Source: G963662905 sp965230045 (GTDB lineage Bacteria; Bacteroidota; Bacteroidia; Bacteroidales; WRLA01). From it: a DNA stretch of 64,000 bases. Position numbers and translations under genes: made by a program. Positions 17,200 to 25,277 of this stretch are shown here, in pieces. Under the pieces are notes generated by a model, which saw only the letters and a program-made list of their open reading frames with translations, was not told the DNA's origin and made no database searches. Positions within the stretch are counted from its first letter, which is position 1. Every line of letters begins with the position of its first letter. Location of the stretch: NCBI GenBank assembly GCA_965230045.1, contig OZ245940.1, forward strand, positions 4,216,001 through 4,280,000, written 5' to 3'.

Positions 17200-18372
17200 A
17201 TGACGACAACTTCTTCACGATATAACCAAAGAGGTGTTTCAGCCTCAAAGGAAGATGTGCACAATGCAATTAAGAACACTGATAAAGGATTGTATCCCAA
17301 TGCTTTTTGCAAAATTATCCCTGATTTTTTGGGTGGTGAAGACGATTTTTGCAATATCATGCATGCCGATGGCGCGGGAACAAAATCATCATTGGCTTAC
17401 CTTTATTGGAAAGAAACCGGCGACTTATCCGTATGGAAAGGAATTGCACAGGACGCCATTGTGATGAATACCGACGACCTGCTTTGCGTTGGTGCCACAG
17501 AAAACATCCTGCTCAGCTCCACCATCGGACGTAATAAAAACCTGATTCCGGGCGAGGTTATCAAAGCCCTGATTGAAGGAACGGAAGCTTTTGCGGAAGA
17601 AATGAAAGCATGGGATTACAACATCATTACTACCGGTGGTGAAACCGCTGATGTTGGCGATCTGGTGCGCACTATAATTGTCGACAGCACTGTGAGCGCA
17701 CGCATGCGCAGGTCAGACGTGATCGCAAATGATTTAATTTCAGAAGGAGATGTAATTGTTGGGCTGTCTTCATCTGGCAAGGCGGTTTGGGAAGATACAT
17801 ATAATGGCGGCATGGGCTCCAATGGACTTACTTCTGCCCGCCACGATGTGCTGGGAAAATACCTTGCTAACAATTATCCGGAAAGCTTTGACCCGGGCAT
17901 CAACGATGAATTCGTTTATTCAGGCTCGAAAAAGCTCACAGATCCCAGTGAAGTGGAAGGTTTGGATGTAGGAAAACTTATTCTCTCTCCTACCCGCACC
18001 TATGCACCACTTATGAAAAAAATACTTGCAGCACACCGCCCACATATCCACGGGCTGGTGCATTGCAGCGGAGGTGCCCAAACTAAAATCCTTCATTTTA
18101 TAGATAAACTGCACGTGATCAAAGATAATTTGTTCGAAATCCCCCCTCTTTTCAAAATGATTCAGCAGGAAAGCGGAACAAGTTGGAAAGAGATGTACCA
18201 GGTTTTTAATATGGGACACCGGATGGAAATCTATCTGCCCGAAAAATATGCCGCAGAAATCATTGCAATTGCCAAAGACATGAAGGTTGATGCGCAAATT
18301 GTAGGACGTTGCGAAGCTTCGGAGCATAAAAAGCTTACCCTCAAAAGCCCAAACGGAACTTTTGAATATTAA
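17200..18372 (+). CDS. purM: AIR synthase-related phosphoribosylformylglycinamidine cyclo-ligase
   Basis: 390 residues from ATG 17200, preceded by AGGA; an earlier frame start at 17176 overlaps the upstream gene. Motifs of the PurM fold are present: DGAGTKSSLAY, GGETADVGDLV and VGLSSSGKAVW. The enzyme closes the imidazole ring of purines (FGAM to AIR) using ATP in the cytoplasm. It is somewhat longer than E. coli PurM (about 345) and of the divergent Bacteroidota type. It follows the OmpA-family gene by 16 bases, an unexpected pairing without a clear functional link. A bidirectional terminator separates it from the convergent rubrerythrin gene. Confidence 0.9.
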   Translation: MTTTSSRYNQRGVSASKEDVHNAIKNTDKGLYPNAFCKIIPDFLGGEDDFCNIMHADGAGTKSSLAYLYWKETGDLSVWKGIAQDAIVMNTDDLLCVGATENILLSSTIGRNKNLIPGEVIKALIEGTEAFAEEMKAWDYNIITTGGETADVGDLVRTIIVDSTVSARMRRSDVIANDLISEGDVIVGLSSSGKAVWEDTYNGGMGSNGLTSARHDVLGKYLANNYPESFDPGINDEFVYSGSKKLTDPSEVEGLDVGKLILSPTRTYAPLMKKILAAHRPHIHGLVHCSGGAQTKILHFIDKLHVIKDNLFEIPPLFKMIQQESGTSWKEMYQVFNMGHRMEIYLPEKYAAEIIAIAKDMKVDAQIVGRCEASEHKKLTLKSPNGTFEY

Positions 18373-18389
18373 GCACAAAATCGTCAAAT

Positions 18390-18433
18390 AAAAAACTGCC
18401 GCCAGAGGAAAATCCAAAGCGGCAGTTTTTTTT
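18390..18433. terminator. Bidirectional terminator between purM and the rubrerythrin-like gene
   Basis: An 11-base-pair stem (18392-18402 with 18419-18429) with GC-rich core CTGCCGC/GCGGCAG and a 16-base loop is flanked by A on the left and T on the right, so it can work for both convergent genes. Confidence 0.85.
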
Positions 18434-18444
18434 AGCCTAAATTT

Positions 18445-18900
18445 TTAGTTTTCTCTATAAACGATATCATCATACTCCAATTCAAACCGAAGCTTATGCT
18501 TTGATTCTTCAATGGCCAATGAATCAAAAACAGCTTTGATTTCATCATTTGGTGCCTTTTTGGCCAAATCAGAATAAAGACGGAAAGCCGCTTTTTCTTT
18601 TTTCATTGCAACAACCAATGCTTCTTCATAGCTCATGTCAGGCTTAGGCTCAACCTCAACCACATAATCAGCAATTTTCAGGTCTGCAACTTCTTCAGTG
18701 CGCCCTTTGTAAATGCCTTGTTCTTTCAGGTTGGCCAGGCGCTTTTTATGTCCCATCTCTTCGGTGGCAAACTGAAGAAAGACTTTCTTCATTTCTTCAT
18801 TGCTGGCATTTTCTGACAATTGGTTGTAAAAATCAACAGCTTCCTGTTCGCTTTGCATCGCGAAATCCAGGATATCGTTAATATTATTAAACTCTTTCAT
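18445..18900 (-). CDS. Rubrerythrin-like ferritin-family diiron protein without rubredoxin domain
   Basis: 151 residues forming a four-helix bundle. Both halves carry paired iron ligands: EQEAVDFY then EEMGHK, and EKAAFRLY then EESKHK. The C-terminal rubredoxin Cys4 domain of classic rubrerythrin is missing, so electrons must come from another protein. Such proteins reduce hydrogen peroxide or store iron in the cytoplasm. The minus-strand box TAAATTTG at 18938-18945 is a likely promoter. It is convergent with purM and divergent from the B12-MerR gene. Confidence 0.9.
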   Translation of the reverse strand: MKEFNNINDILDFAMQSEQEAVDFYNQLSENASNEEMKKVFLQFATEEMGHKKRLANLKEQGIYKGRTEEVADLKIADYVVEVEPKPDMSYEEALVVAMKKEKAAFRLYSDLAKKAPNDEIKAVFDSLAIEESKHKLRFELEYDDIVYREN

Positions 18901-18937
18901 AAAAGGATATTTTTAGGTTTTGCAATTATCTTTCGAA

Positions 18938-18945
18938 CAAATTTA
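18938..18945 (-). promoter_or_regulatory. -7 promoter box for the rubrerythrin-like gene
   Basis: The minus strand reads TAAATTTG, matching TAnnTTTG, 38 bases before the start codon. No well-spaced -33 box was found. Confidence 0.4.
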
Positions 18946-19033
18946 ATAAAAATCCAATCAGCACTGCGAAAACAAATTACCTTATCAACCCCTTTCCAAA
19001 AGAAAATCATGCGAATTTCCAACATTTCTGCAC

Positions 19034-19041
19034 TACATTTG
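19034..19041 (+). promoter_or_regulatory. -7 promoter box for the MerR/B12 gene with overlapping inverted repeat
   Basis: TACATTTG matches TAnnTTTG, 27 bases before the ATG at 19069. The inverted repeat ACATT-N5-AATGT (19035-19049) covers the box and start region, a plausible autoregulatory operator. Confidence 0.45.
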
Positions 19042-19068
19042 TTGAATGTTAAATCAAGCAGATTAAAC

Positions 19069-19956
19069 ATGGCACGTTACGCAATAAAAGACCTGGAACA
19101 CTATACCGGCATAAAGGCACATACAATAAGGATTTGGGAAAAACGATATGAGGTTGTGCAACCCGAACGCTCCGATACCAATATTCGTTCATATAGCGAT
19201 GAAGACCTAAAGAAATTACTCAATATTGCGATGTTGAACCGACATGGCCACAAAATCAGTGACCTGGTAAATCTCAGCAACCAGAACCTATGCAAAATGG
19301 TACTTAAGCTCACCAGCGAAAAAGCAAGTACCGACCTTTATTTCGACAACCTAATGATTGCTACCGTAGATATCGATGAGCAAAAATTTGATAAAGTACT
19401 CACGAATATCATTATCCAATACGGTTTCGAAAAAGCAATTACAGAAGTTTTTTATCCGTTTTTCCTGAAAATCGGCTTTCTGTGGCAAACAGGACATATA
19501 AAACCCGGACAGGAGCATTTTATTTCCAATCTATTCCGACAAAAACTGATTAGTGCTATAGATCAGATAGATACTAAACCGGCGACCAACAATAGAATTT
19601 TCATCCTTTTCCTCCCCGAATGGGAGATGCACGAACTGGGACTGCTATTTTACCATTACCTTATTAAGAAAGCCGGTCACCGGGTAATCTATCTCGGACA
19701 ACAATTACCTTCATCGGACCTACTTGCAATAAGCGAAATTCAAAAAGGCGATTATTATTTATCCTATATAACAATTGAACCACAGATGGACCAAAAAGAG
19801 GAACTTTGCCGTGTTTTTAAAGACAAATCATTCCGCGACAAGATCCTTATCGGTGGATATCATGCGCAAATTCTGGCAAAAGAATGCGAAAAACCTCCTC
19901 TTACACTTGCCGATGCAGAAAATTTGAAAATATTCCTAAAAAATTTAAATTCATAA
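19069..19956 (+). CDS. MerR-family regulator with cobalamin-binding domain (CarH/LitR-like)
   Basis: 295 residues from ATG 19069; the frame is open further upstream to 18820, but that part overlaps the rubrerythrin gene and the promoter box. Residues 4-70 are a MerR winged helix (IKAHTIRIWEKRYEVV). The middle helical part carries the adenosylcobalamin motif W-x9-E-H (Trp139, Glu149, His150), and the Rossmann part has E-x-H-x-x-G with the likely axial ligand His188. In CarH proteins B12 bound in the dark holds a DNA-binding tetramer that light breaks. The residue after Trp139 is Gln, where I recall CarH having His132. An ECF sigma gene follows in the same direction. Carotenoid genes, the usual targets, are absent here. 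Confidence 0.88.
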   Translation: MARYAIKDLEHYTGIKAHTIRIWEKRYEVVQPERSDTNIRSYSDEDLKKLLNIAMLNRHGHKISDLVNLSNQNLCKMVLKLTSEKASTDLYFDNLMIATVDIDEQKFDKVLTNIIIQYGFEKAITEVFYPFFLKIGFLWQTGHIKPGQEHFISNLFRQKLISAIDQIDTKPATNNRIFILFLPEWEMHELGLLFYHYLIKKAGHRVIYLGQQLPSSDLLAISEIQKGDYYLSYITIEPQMDQKEELCRVFKDKSFRDKILIGGYHAQILAKECEKPPLTLADAENLKIFLKNLNS

Positions 19957-19987
19957 ATAACTGAATCTCAATATATTTAGTTTCCTA

Positions 19988-20001
19988 CATATGTACATAT
20001 G
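19988..20001. promoter_or_regulatory. Perfect 14-base palindrome upstream of the ECF sigma gene (candidate operator)
   Basis: CATATGTACATATG equals its own reverse complement; TACATATGTA at 19986-19995 overlaps it. It lies about 54 bases upstream of the -7 box of the sigma gene and just after the MerR gene, a fitting place for a MerR-family operator. Binding is inferred only from position and symmetry. Confidence 0.35.
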
Positions 20002-20054
20002 AAATTATTTCTGTTAAATTTGTGTTAATTGGTTCTAAATAAGAATAATTTGTT

Positions 20055-20062
20055 TAACTTTG
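20055..20062 (+). promoter_or_regulatory. -7 promoter box for the ECF sigma gene
   Basis: TAACTTTG matches TAnnTTTG, 46 bases before the ATG at 20108. The -33 spacing is poor, consistent with dependence on an activator or relief from a repressor. Confidence 0.5.
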
Positions 20063-20107
20063 CTTCATCTTAATTAAACACCTTAGAACCCTTAAAAATT
20101 ATTCGAC

Positions 20108-20614
20108 ATGACCGCAACAGATTTTAACACCCGTCTCATAAGTCTTCAGGACAATCTCAAGTATTTTGCAAAAAGCCTCACTTCTAATGAAGATGACGCC
20201 AATGACCTGATGCAGGAAACATTCCTTAAAGCAATTCAGTACAAGGACAAATTTGATCCGGCAACAAATCTCAAAGCATGGACCTATACGATCATGAAGA
20301 ATACCTTCATCAATAATTACCGCAAAAACATGCGCAAAAGCACTTTTGTTGATACAACGGATGATCTGTACTACCTCAATGTGAATAACAAAGCCGAGGA
20401 TAGTGTTCCTGACACTCAATATTTTAAAAATGAAATCAGTAAAAAAATTGAGAGCTTGGAAGACGAACACCGCATTCCTTTTAAAATGCACTTCGAAGGC
20501 TATAAATACAAAGAAATTGCAGAGGTTTTGAACCTATCGATCGGAACCGTCAAAAGCCGTATCTTCTTTAGCCGCAAAAAACTCATCAATAAGTTGAAGG
20601 ACTACCAAAACTAA
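20108..20614 (+). CDS. ECF-type RNA polymerase sigma factor
   Basis: 168 residues: sigma region 2 (DANDLMQETFLKAI, then NLKAWTYTIMKNTF) and region 4 with the helix-turn-helix YKEIAEVLNLSIGTVKSRI. No anti-sigma gene is adjacent. It lies 151 bases after the B12-binding MerR gene in the same direction, an arrangement that recalls LitR-LitS of Streptomyces and carotenoid clusters of some Bacteroidota. It may therefore be switched on by light, though no carotenoid gene is present in the window. A strong terminator follows at 20636. Confidence 0.93.
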   Translation: MTATDFNTRLISLQDNLKYFAKSLTSNEDDANDLMQETFLKAIQYKDKFDPATNLKAWTYTIMKNTFINNYRKNMRKSTFVDTTDDLYYLNVNNKAEDSVPDTQYFKNEISKKIESLEDEHRIPFKMHFEGYKYKEIAEVLNLSIGTVKSRIFFSRKKLINKLKDYQN

Positions 20615-20935
20615 GTTTTCATATTATAATTGCCTAAAGCCGGGTCATTCGTGAATGATCCGGCTTTTTTTATTCTCAGAAAAACCCAAATACATATATT
20701 TTCACCTCAACAGCACTTTAATAACTGTTTAACTTACCTAATATTTTGTTAAACGATTGTTAACAGCAAATTTTACACAAACCCACAACACTCTCTAATT
20801 AAGTAATTTAATACCTAAATAAGGTCACTGCCAACACAATCTGTTTAACTTTAATGAAAGTTTATTAAACAAGATTATTTAGAACGCGTTTAAATAGTGT
20901 TCAATAATTAAGACAAAACTTTAAACGCATTTAAC
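20615..20935. other. Gene-free region between the ECF sigma gene and the DUF4397 gene
   Basis: It holds the sigma gene terminator (20636-20673) and then about 260 very AT-rich bases. GTTTAACTT occurs at 20727-20735 and 20843-20851 and also in the ECF promoter at 20053-20061. GTTAAAC and GTTAAC lie at 20748-20764. An inverted repeat GCGTTTAAA/TTTAAACGC (20886-20894, 20920-20928) precedes the next ATG by eight bases. TAACTTTA at 20846-20853 may be a weak -7 box. Confidence 0.6.
20636..20673 (+). terminator. Intrinsic terminator after the ECF sigma gene
   Basis: A 15-base-pair stem (20636-20650 with 20653-20667, one G-T pair) ends in a run of T; the centre forms the loop. Confidence 0.88.
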
Positions 20936-23900
20936 ATGAGAAAAATTAATTCACTAATCATTATTCTGGCACTCTTAATAAGCCAGACTGTAATGGCACA
21001 AAGTGCCAGAGTTCAAATTATTCACAATTCACCAGATGCAGCTGCTGAAAAGGTAGATATTTGGTTGAATGAAACCCTATTGCTAGACAATTTCCAGTTC
21101 CGTACTGCAAGCCCATTTATTGATGCACCGGCTAAGGAAGATCTGATCATCTCAATTGCAGGCCCTGAAAGCACCAGCCCTGACAATCCGATCGCCCGTT
21201 ATGATTTTCGTTTTGAACCAAATCAAACCTATAAAATCATTGCCAACGGAATTGTGAGTACAACAGGTTACAACCCTGCCCCTGCATTTGATCTAAACGT
21301 ATATGAGTCAGGACGGGAATCAACAGGAAACAACAACCTGACAGAAAGCCTCTTTTTCCACGGAGCTACCGACGCCCCGGCAATCGACATCTTTGAAAAA
21401 GATTACGGTCAAATAATTGACGGTCTTGCCTATAGTGATTTTAATGGTTACATCTCCTTCCCTACAGATGACTATGTATTATCCATTTACCCTGACGATC
21501 AGGACACAGAGCTTATCAGTTACGTAGCACCATTTGATCGTCTGGAAGCCGGAGGTAATGCAATGACCATCATCGCAAGCGGTTTCATGGACAGAACCCA
21601 GAACAGCGATGGAGCTTCCTTTGGACTTTTTCTGGTAACACCTGATGGCGGTGATTTTATTCCGCTCAACGAATACGAGCCCATAGCAAAACTTCAGCTG
21701 ATACACAACGCAGCAGACCCGCTTGCAGAAACTGTTGACATCTATGTTAATGATGATATATTCATTAATAATTTCCAATTCCGCACGGCCACGGCTTTCG
21801 TTGATGTTCCTGCAGAAACCATTCTTAGCATCGACGTTCTTCCTGCAAACAGTACATCACCAGCCAATCCTCTGGCAACTTTTAATCAAAACTTCGCTGA
21901 TGGCATCAGTTATACGCTTGTCGCAAACGGTCTAATAACCGATGGATTTATGCCTTTCAAAGGTTTTGACATCTATAAATATGGTAATTCAAAAACGACG
22001 GCAGCAGCCGATTTTGTGACCGACCTTAATGTTTTTCATGGTGGAACAGATGCGCCTACGATTGATATCTACGAAAAAAATTCAGGAGTCCTCATCGATG
22101 ACCTTTCGTACAGTGATTTCACTGGATATCTCGAACTACCCACGCAGGACTATGTACTTGAAATCCGCGATATGAATGGCGAAAACACGCTCTTATCCTA
22201 TATAGCTCCCCTTTCCGGCCTGAATCTTGGCGGCGCGGCGCTTAATATTATCGCTTCAGGTTTCCTGAACCCTGCCGAAAACAATAATGGCAAAGCATTT
22301 GGACTGTTTGCTGTTCCTGCTACTGGTGGAGAATTCATCGCTCTTCCCGAGTACAGGTCAACTGCACGCGTTCAGGTAATCCACAATTCAGCGGATGCTG
22401 CTGCATCTTCGGTAGATATCTGGCTCAATGACATGCTCCTGCTCGACGATTTCATGTTCCGTCAGGCGTCACCTTTTGTTGATGCTCCGGCCGGCGAGGA
22501 TATCAACATCCACATCCTGCCACCAAACAGCACTTCAAACGAAAATCCGATTGCAACTTATACTTACAACCTGATGGATGGTGGCACCTATATGATTGTG
22601 GCCAACGGCATCCTCAGCGAAAACGGTTATGATCCGGTGCAGCCTTTCGACCTCTATGTATATGATATGGCACGCGAAATGGCTTCCGATGAGATGAATA
22701 CCGATGTGCTTGTATTCCACGGCGCAACCGATGCCCCAATTGTAGATATCTACGAAATGAGCGCGGGAGAACTGGTTGACAACCTCGATTACAGCGACTT
22801 CCGTGGCTACCTGGAACTCCCTACAGCAGATTACGTTCTTGAAGTACGTGACGAAACAGGAATGGAAACATTGCTCAGCTACAGCGCACCTTTACAAACC
22901 CTCGGTCTTGGCGGCAGTGCAATCAGTGTATTCGCCAGCGGATTCCTGAACCCCGCCAACAATTCCAATGGTGATGCTTTTGGGCTATATGTTGCGCTTG
23001 CCGATGGCGGTGATCTTATTCCACTGCCGGTTTATGAACCACAGGCCACTGCACGCGTTCAGGTAATCCACAATAGTGCGGATGCTGCAGCAGCTTCGGT
23101 AGATATCTGGCTCAATGACATGCTCCTGCTCGACGATTTCATGTTCCGTCAGGCGTCACCTTTTGTTGATGCTCCTGCCGGCGAGGATATCAACATCCAC
23201 ATCCTGCCACCAAACAGCACTTCAAACGAAAATCCGATTGCAACTTATACTTACAACCTGATGGATGGTGGCACCTATATGATTGTGGCCAACGGCATCC
23301 TCAGCGAAAACGGTTATGATCCGGTGCAGCCTTTCGACCTCTATGTATATGATATGGCACGTGAAATGACTTCCGATGAAATGAATACCGATGTGCTTGT
23401 TTTCCACGGCGCAACCGATGCCCCAATTGTAGATATCTACGAAATGACCGCAGGGGAACTGGTTGACAACCTCGATTACAGCGACTTCCGTGGATACCTG
23501 GAACTCCCTACAGCAGATTACGTTCTGGAAGTACGCGACGAAAGCGGTTCCACAACATTGCTCAGCTATGACGCACCGCTCCAAACACTTGGTCTTGAAG
23601 GAGCTGCAATCAGTGTATTTGCCAGCGGATTCCTGAACCCGGACAACAATTCCAATGGGGCTGAATTCGGTTTGTACGTAGCCCTTGCAAGCGGTGGCGA
23701 CCTCATTCCGCTGCCTTCAACAACGGCAACAAGTGTAGAGGAAAACGAATTAATTGGCGACATCAGCATTTTCCCAAATCCGGCTACCGATGTTATCAAC
23801 ATTCGTGCGCAGGGGAACACATTGTCACAAGTACAAATTCTCAGCCTCACCGGTGAACTGATCTATGAAGGCACATTAAATGCCAACGAAAAACTACAAA

Positions 23901-23992
23901 TTGGCACAGAATTTTTGTCAAGTGGATTATACTTTGTGAGCCTTACACAAGGTTCTGCACGGCAAGTTGAAAAAATCACCGTTACACGGTAA
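20936..23992 (+). CDS. Secreted four-repeat DUF4397 protein with type IX sorting domain
   Basis: 1018 residues with a signal peptide (cleavage near residue 21, VMAQ). Four tandem units of about 229 residues follow, each a DUF4397 domain that begins with a motif like RVQIIHNSPDAAAEKVDIW and contains a second half with FHGATDAP. Units three and four (residues 476-704 and 705-933) are nearly identical. The last 75 residues are a type IX secretion sorting domain: SIFPNPATDVINI, then GLYFVSLTQG. The protein should cross the outer membrane by the Por/Spr machinery and be anchored or released at the surface; the function of DUF4397 is unknown. It may belong to the regulon of the preceding ECF sigma factor, inferred only from shared promoter motifs. 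Confidence 0.92.
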   Translation: MRKINSLIIILALLISQTVMAQSARVQIIHNSPDAAAEKVDIWLNETLLLDNFQFRTASPFIDAPAKEDLIISIAGPESTSPDNPIARYDFRFEPNQTYKIIANGIVSTTGYNPAPAFDLNVYESGRESTGNNNLTESLFFHGATDAPAIDIFEKDYGQIIDGLAYSDFNGYISFPTDDYVLSIYPDDQDTELISYVAPFDRLEAGGNAMTIIASGFMDRTQNSDGASFGLFLVTPDGGDFIPLNEYEPIAKLQLIHNAADPLAETVDIYVNDDIFINNFQFRTATAFVDVPAETILSIDVLPANSTSPANPLATFNQNFADGISYTLVANGLITDGFMPFKGFDIYKYGNSKTTAAADFVTDLNVFHGGTDAPTIDIYEKNSGVLIDDLSYSDFTGYLELPTQDYVLEIRDMNGENTLLSYIAPLSGLNLGGAALNIIASGFLNPAENNNGKAFGLFAVPATGGEFIALPEYRSTARVQVIHNSADAAASSVDIWLNDMLLLDDFMFRQASPFVDAPAGEDINIHILPPNSTSNENPIATYTYNLMDGGTYMIVANGILSENGYDPVQPFDLYVYDMAREMASDEMNTDVLVFHGATDAPIVDIYEMSAGELVDNLDYSDFRGYLELPTADYVLEVRDETGMETLLSYSAPLQTLGLGGSAISVFASGFLNPANNSNGDAFGLYVALADGGDLIPLPVYEPQATARVQVIHNSADAAAASVDIWLNDMLLLDDFMFRQASPFVDAPAGEDINIHILPPNSTSNENPIATYTYNLMDGGTYMIVANGILSENGYDPVQPFDLYVYDMAREMTSDEMNTDVLVFHGATDAPIVDIYEMTAGELVDNLDYSDFRGYLELPTADYVLEVRDESGSTTLLSYDAPLQTLGLEGAAISVFASGFLNPDNNSNGAEFGLYVALASGGDLIPLPSTTATSVEENELIGDISIFPNPATDVINIRAQGNTLSQVQILSLTGELIYEGTLNANEKLQIGTEFLSSGLYFVSLTQGSARQVEKITVTR
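22361..23047 (+). repeat. DUF4397 tandem repeat unit 3 (687 bases)
   Basis: The unit starts at ACTGCACGCG and is followed without a gap by unit 4 starting with the same bases at 23048, exactly 687 bases (229 codons) later. Bases 22407-22674 differ from 23094-23361 by one position as far as I can see by eye. Confidence 0.85.
23048..23734 (+). repeat. DUF4397 tandem repeat unit 4 (687 bases)
   Basis: A direct tandem copy of unit 3. The first 300 bases are almost identical to it, and the second half has diverged more, which suggests a recent duplication or partial gene conversion. Confidence 0.85.
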
Positions 23993-24013
23993 ATTTTTCT
24001 CTGTTTTGCTTTC

Positions 24014-24047
24014 AAAGGCGGGGCGCTATGTCCCGCCTTTTTTTTGA
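24014..24047 (+). terminator. Intrinsic terminator after the DUF4397 gene
   Basis: Perfect 9-base-pair stem AAAGGCGGG/CCCGCCTTT (24014-24022, 24032-24040) followed by a run of eight or more T. Confidence 0.88.
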
Positions 24048-24077
24048 ACAATCTTTTGTCTCAGGGTTTTAGTAGAT

Positions 24078-24479
24078 ATGGTTAAGTCCGGTACAATAAT
24101 AGTTTTCTTTGATGAAGGCTGCTTGATGTGCAATTCATTTGTGCGTGTACTCATCAAAATGGATCGTAGGGAAAGGATCAGCTTTGCTTCACTGGCTTTA
24201 TTAAAAAACAGGTCACGAAACAAAATATGCGAAAGCATCAACACAGACAGCGTGCTTGTTTGGTCTGATATGAAATGTTATGATAAGTCCTCAGCTGTAA
24301 GCACTATTTTTAAGGCCCTGCCCTATCCCTGGAAGTTTTTATCTTTTTTCCGAATCATCCCCACCCTATGGCGTGACAAATTATATGATATGATTGCGCG
24401 GAACCGCAAGATATTCCAAAAACCTTATTGTCCGGTTCCAGACCATAAAATTAAAAGACGTTTTATTCAATCCTTGTAA
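24078..24479 (+). CDS. DCC1-like (DUF393) thiol-disulfide oxidoreductase family protein
   Basis: 133 residues. The DUF393 signature FFDEGCLMCNSF has Cys15 and Cys18 near the N-terminus, and a later stretch with RIIPTLWRDKLYDMIARNR matches the family's C-terminal half. The fold is thioredoxin-like, but the role in most bacteria is unknown. It stands alone after a terminator. Its last 17 bases overlap the 3' end of the convergent DUF502 gene. Confidence 0.88.
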   Translation: MVKSGTIIVFFDEGCLMCNSFVRVLIKMDRRERISFASLALLKNRSRNKICESINTDSVLVWSDMKCYDKSSAVSTIFKALPYPWKFLSFFRIIPTLWRDKLYDMIARNRKIFQKPYCPVPDHKIKRRFIQSL

Positions 24480-25053
24480 CGCCGCCGGCCACGATAAACT
24501 TCATCACTTCTGCCGGTGATGCGCTGATTTTCTTAACATTAGCGGCATCCACAATAAACAGATCTCCCATGACACTAAGTGAATACGGCAGGTAAACAGC
24601 AATTTTTTCCCCTTCAATTCCGAGTGCTGCCATATCTTCAGATGTTAAGAAACCCAGTCGAATTATTTCAGGATCATGATTCACAATAACCTGAACCGGT
24701 TCGGTGAATTTTTTCTTCTGTCCTACGAAGGCCGACATCAGGTCCTTCATTGCCGTATAAATTATCTTGATCAGCGGAGCCTTGCTGATGAGCCGGTCGA
24801 AGTAATTAATCACCGGACTAAAAATAAAAGTAGATCCCAAAAAACCAATTAGAGTAACGAACAGAATAATAATCAGCACACCAAGGCCGGGCAAGGAAAA
24901 CCCGAGAATATTCTCGATGTAACGTTCCAGCAGCCCATCAACGAAAGTAAAACTGACATAAAGCGTGTAGGCGGTTACGGCAACAGGAATCAGATAAAGC
25001 AAGCCCTGCATCAGGTAGCGGATAAATTGCCGCCAAAATCCATATTTTTTCAT
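24463..25053 (-). CDS. DUF502 family membrane protein
   Basis: 196 residues with two membrane helices (about 15-35 and 55-80), then a soluble region containing PLIKIIYTAMKDLMSAF and a C-terminal beta part ending in ASPAEVMKFIVAGGV. This is the typical layout of DUF502 proteins, whose biochemical role is not established. It overlaps the convergent DUF393 gene by 17 bases, so the two cannot share a spacer terminator. It lies 222 bases downstream of maf on the same strand. Confidence 0.88.
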   Translation of the reverse strand: MKKYGFWRQFIRYLMQGLLYLIPVAVTAYTLYVSFTFVDGLLERYIENILGFSLPGLGVLIIILFVTLIGFLGSTFIFSPVINYFDRLISKAPLIKIIYTAMKDLMSAFVGQKKKFTEPVQVIVNHDPEIIRLGFLTSEDMAALGIEGEKIAVYLPYSLSVMGDLFIVDAANVKKISASPAEVMKFIVAGGVTRIE

Positions 25054-25246
25054 CCGTTTATATTTTGATTTTCACAAACCAAATGGAACTGAGCATTGCT
25101 GAACAACCATCATCTTATTTTTTGATCATTATTCAGTCATGCTTCGTTTCATCTTGAATTTATTTCTGGTTTGAATAGAACGGGAATTACGAATCCCCAA
25201 GCAATCCGTTTTTGAATAGATTCGGATCCTGCTACGAATGTAGTCA

Positions 25247-25277
25247 AAATTCCAACAAAGCCTGAACTTTGGAATTT
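25247..25277 (-). terminator. Weak hairpin at the end of maf
   Basis: AAATTCC (25247-25253) pairs with GGAATTT (25271-25277), and AAAG with CTTT inside. On the minus strand the hairpin begins at the maf stop codon and ends in a short T run. Confidence 0.3.

Noticed and set aside
18820..19068. N-terminal extension of the MerR gene
   Set aside because: It overlaps the rubrerythrin gene and the MerR promoter box; the conserved helix-turn-helix starts right after ATG 19069.
20936..23992. CRISPR-like or satellite repeat
   Set aside because: The repetition is a protein-coding tandem domain of 229 codons in one frame, not short spaced DNA repeats.
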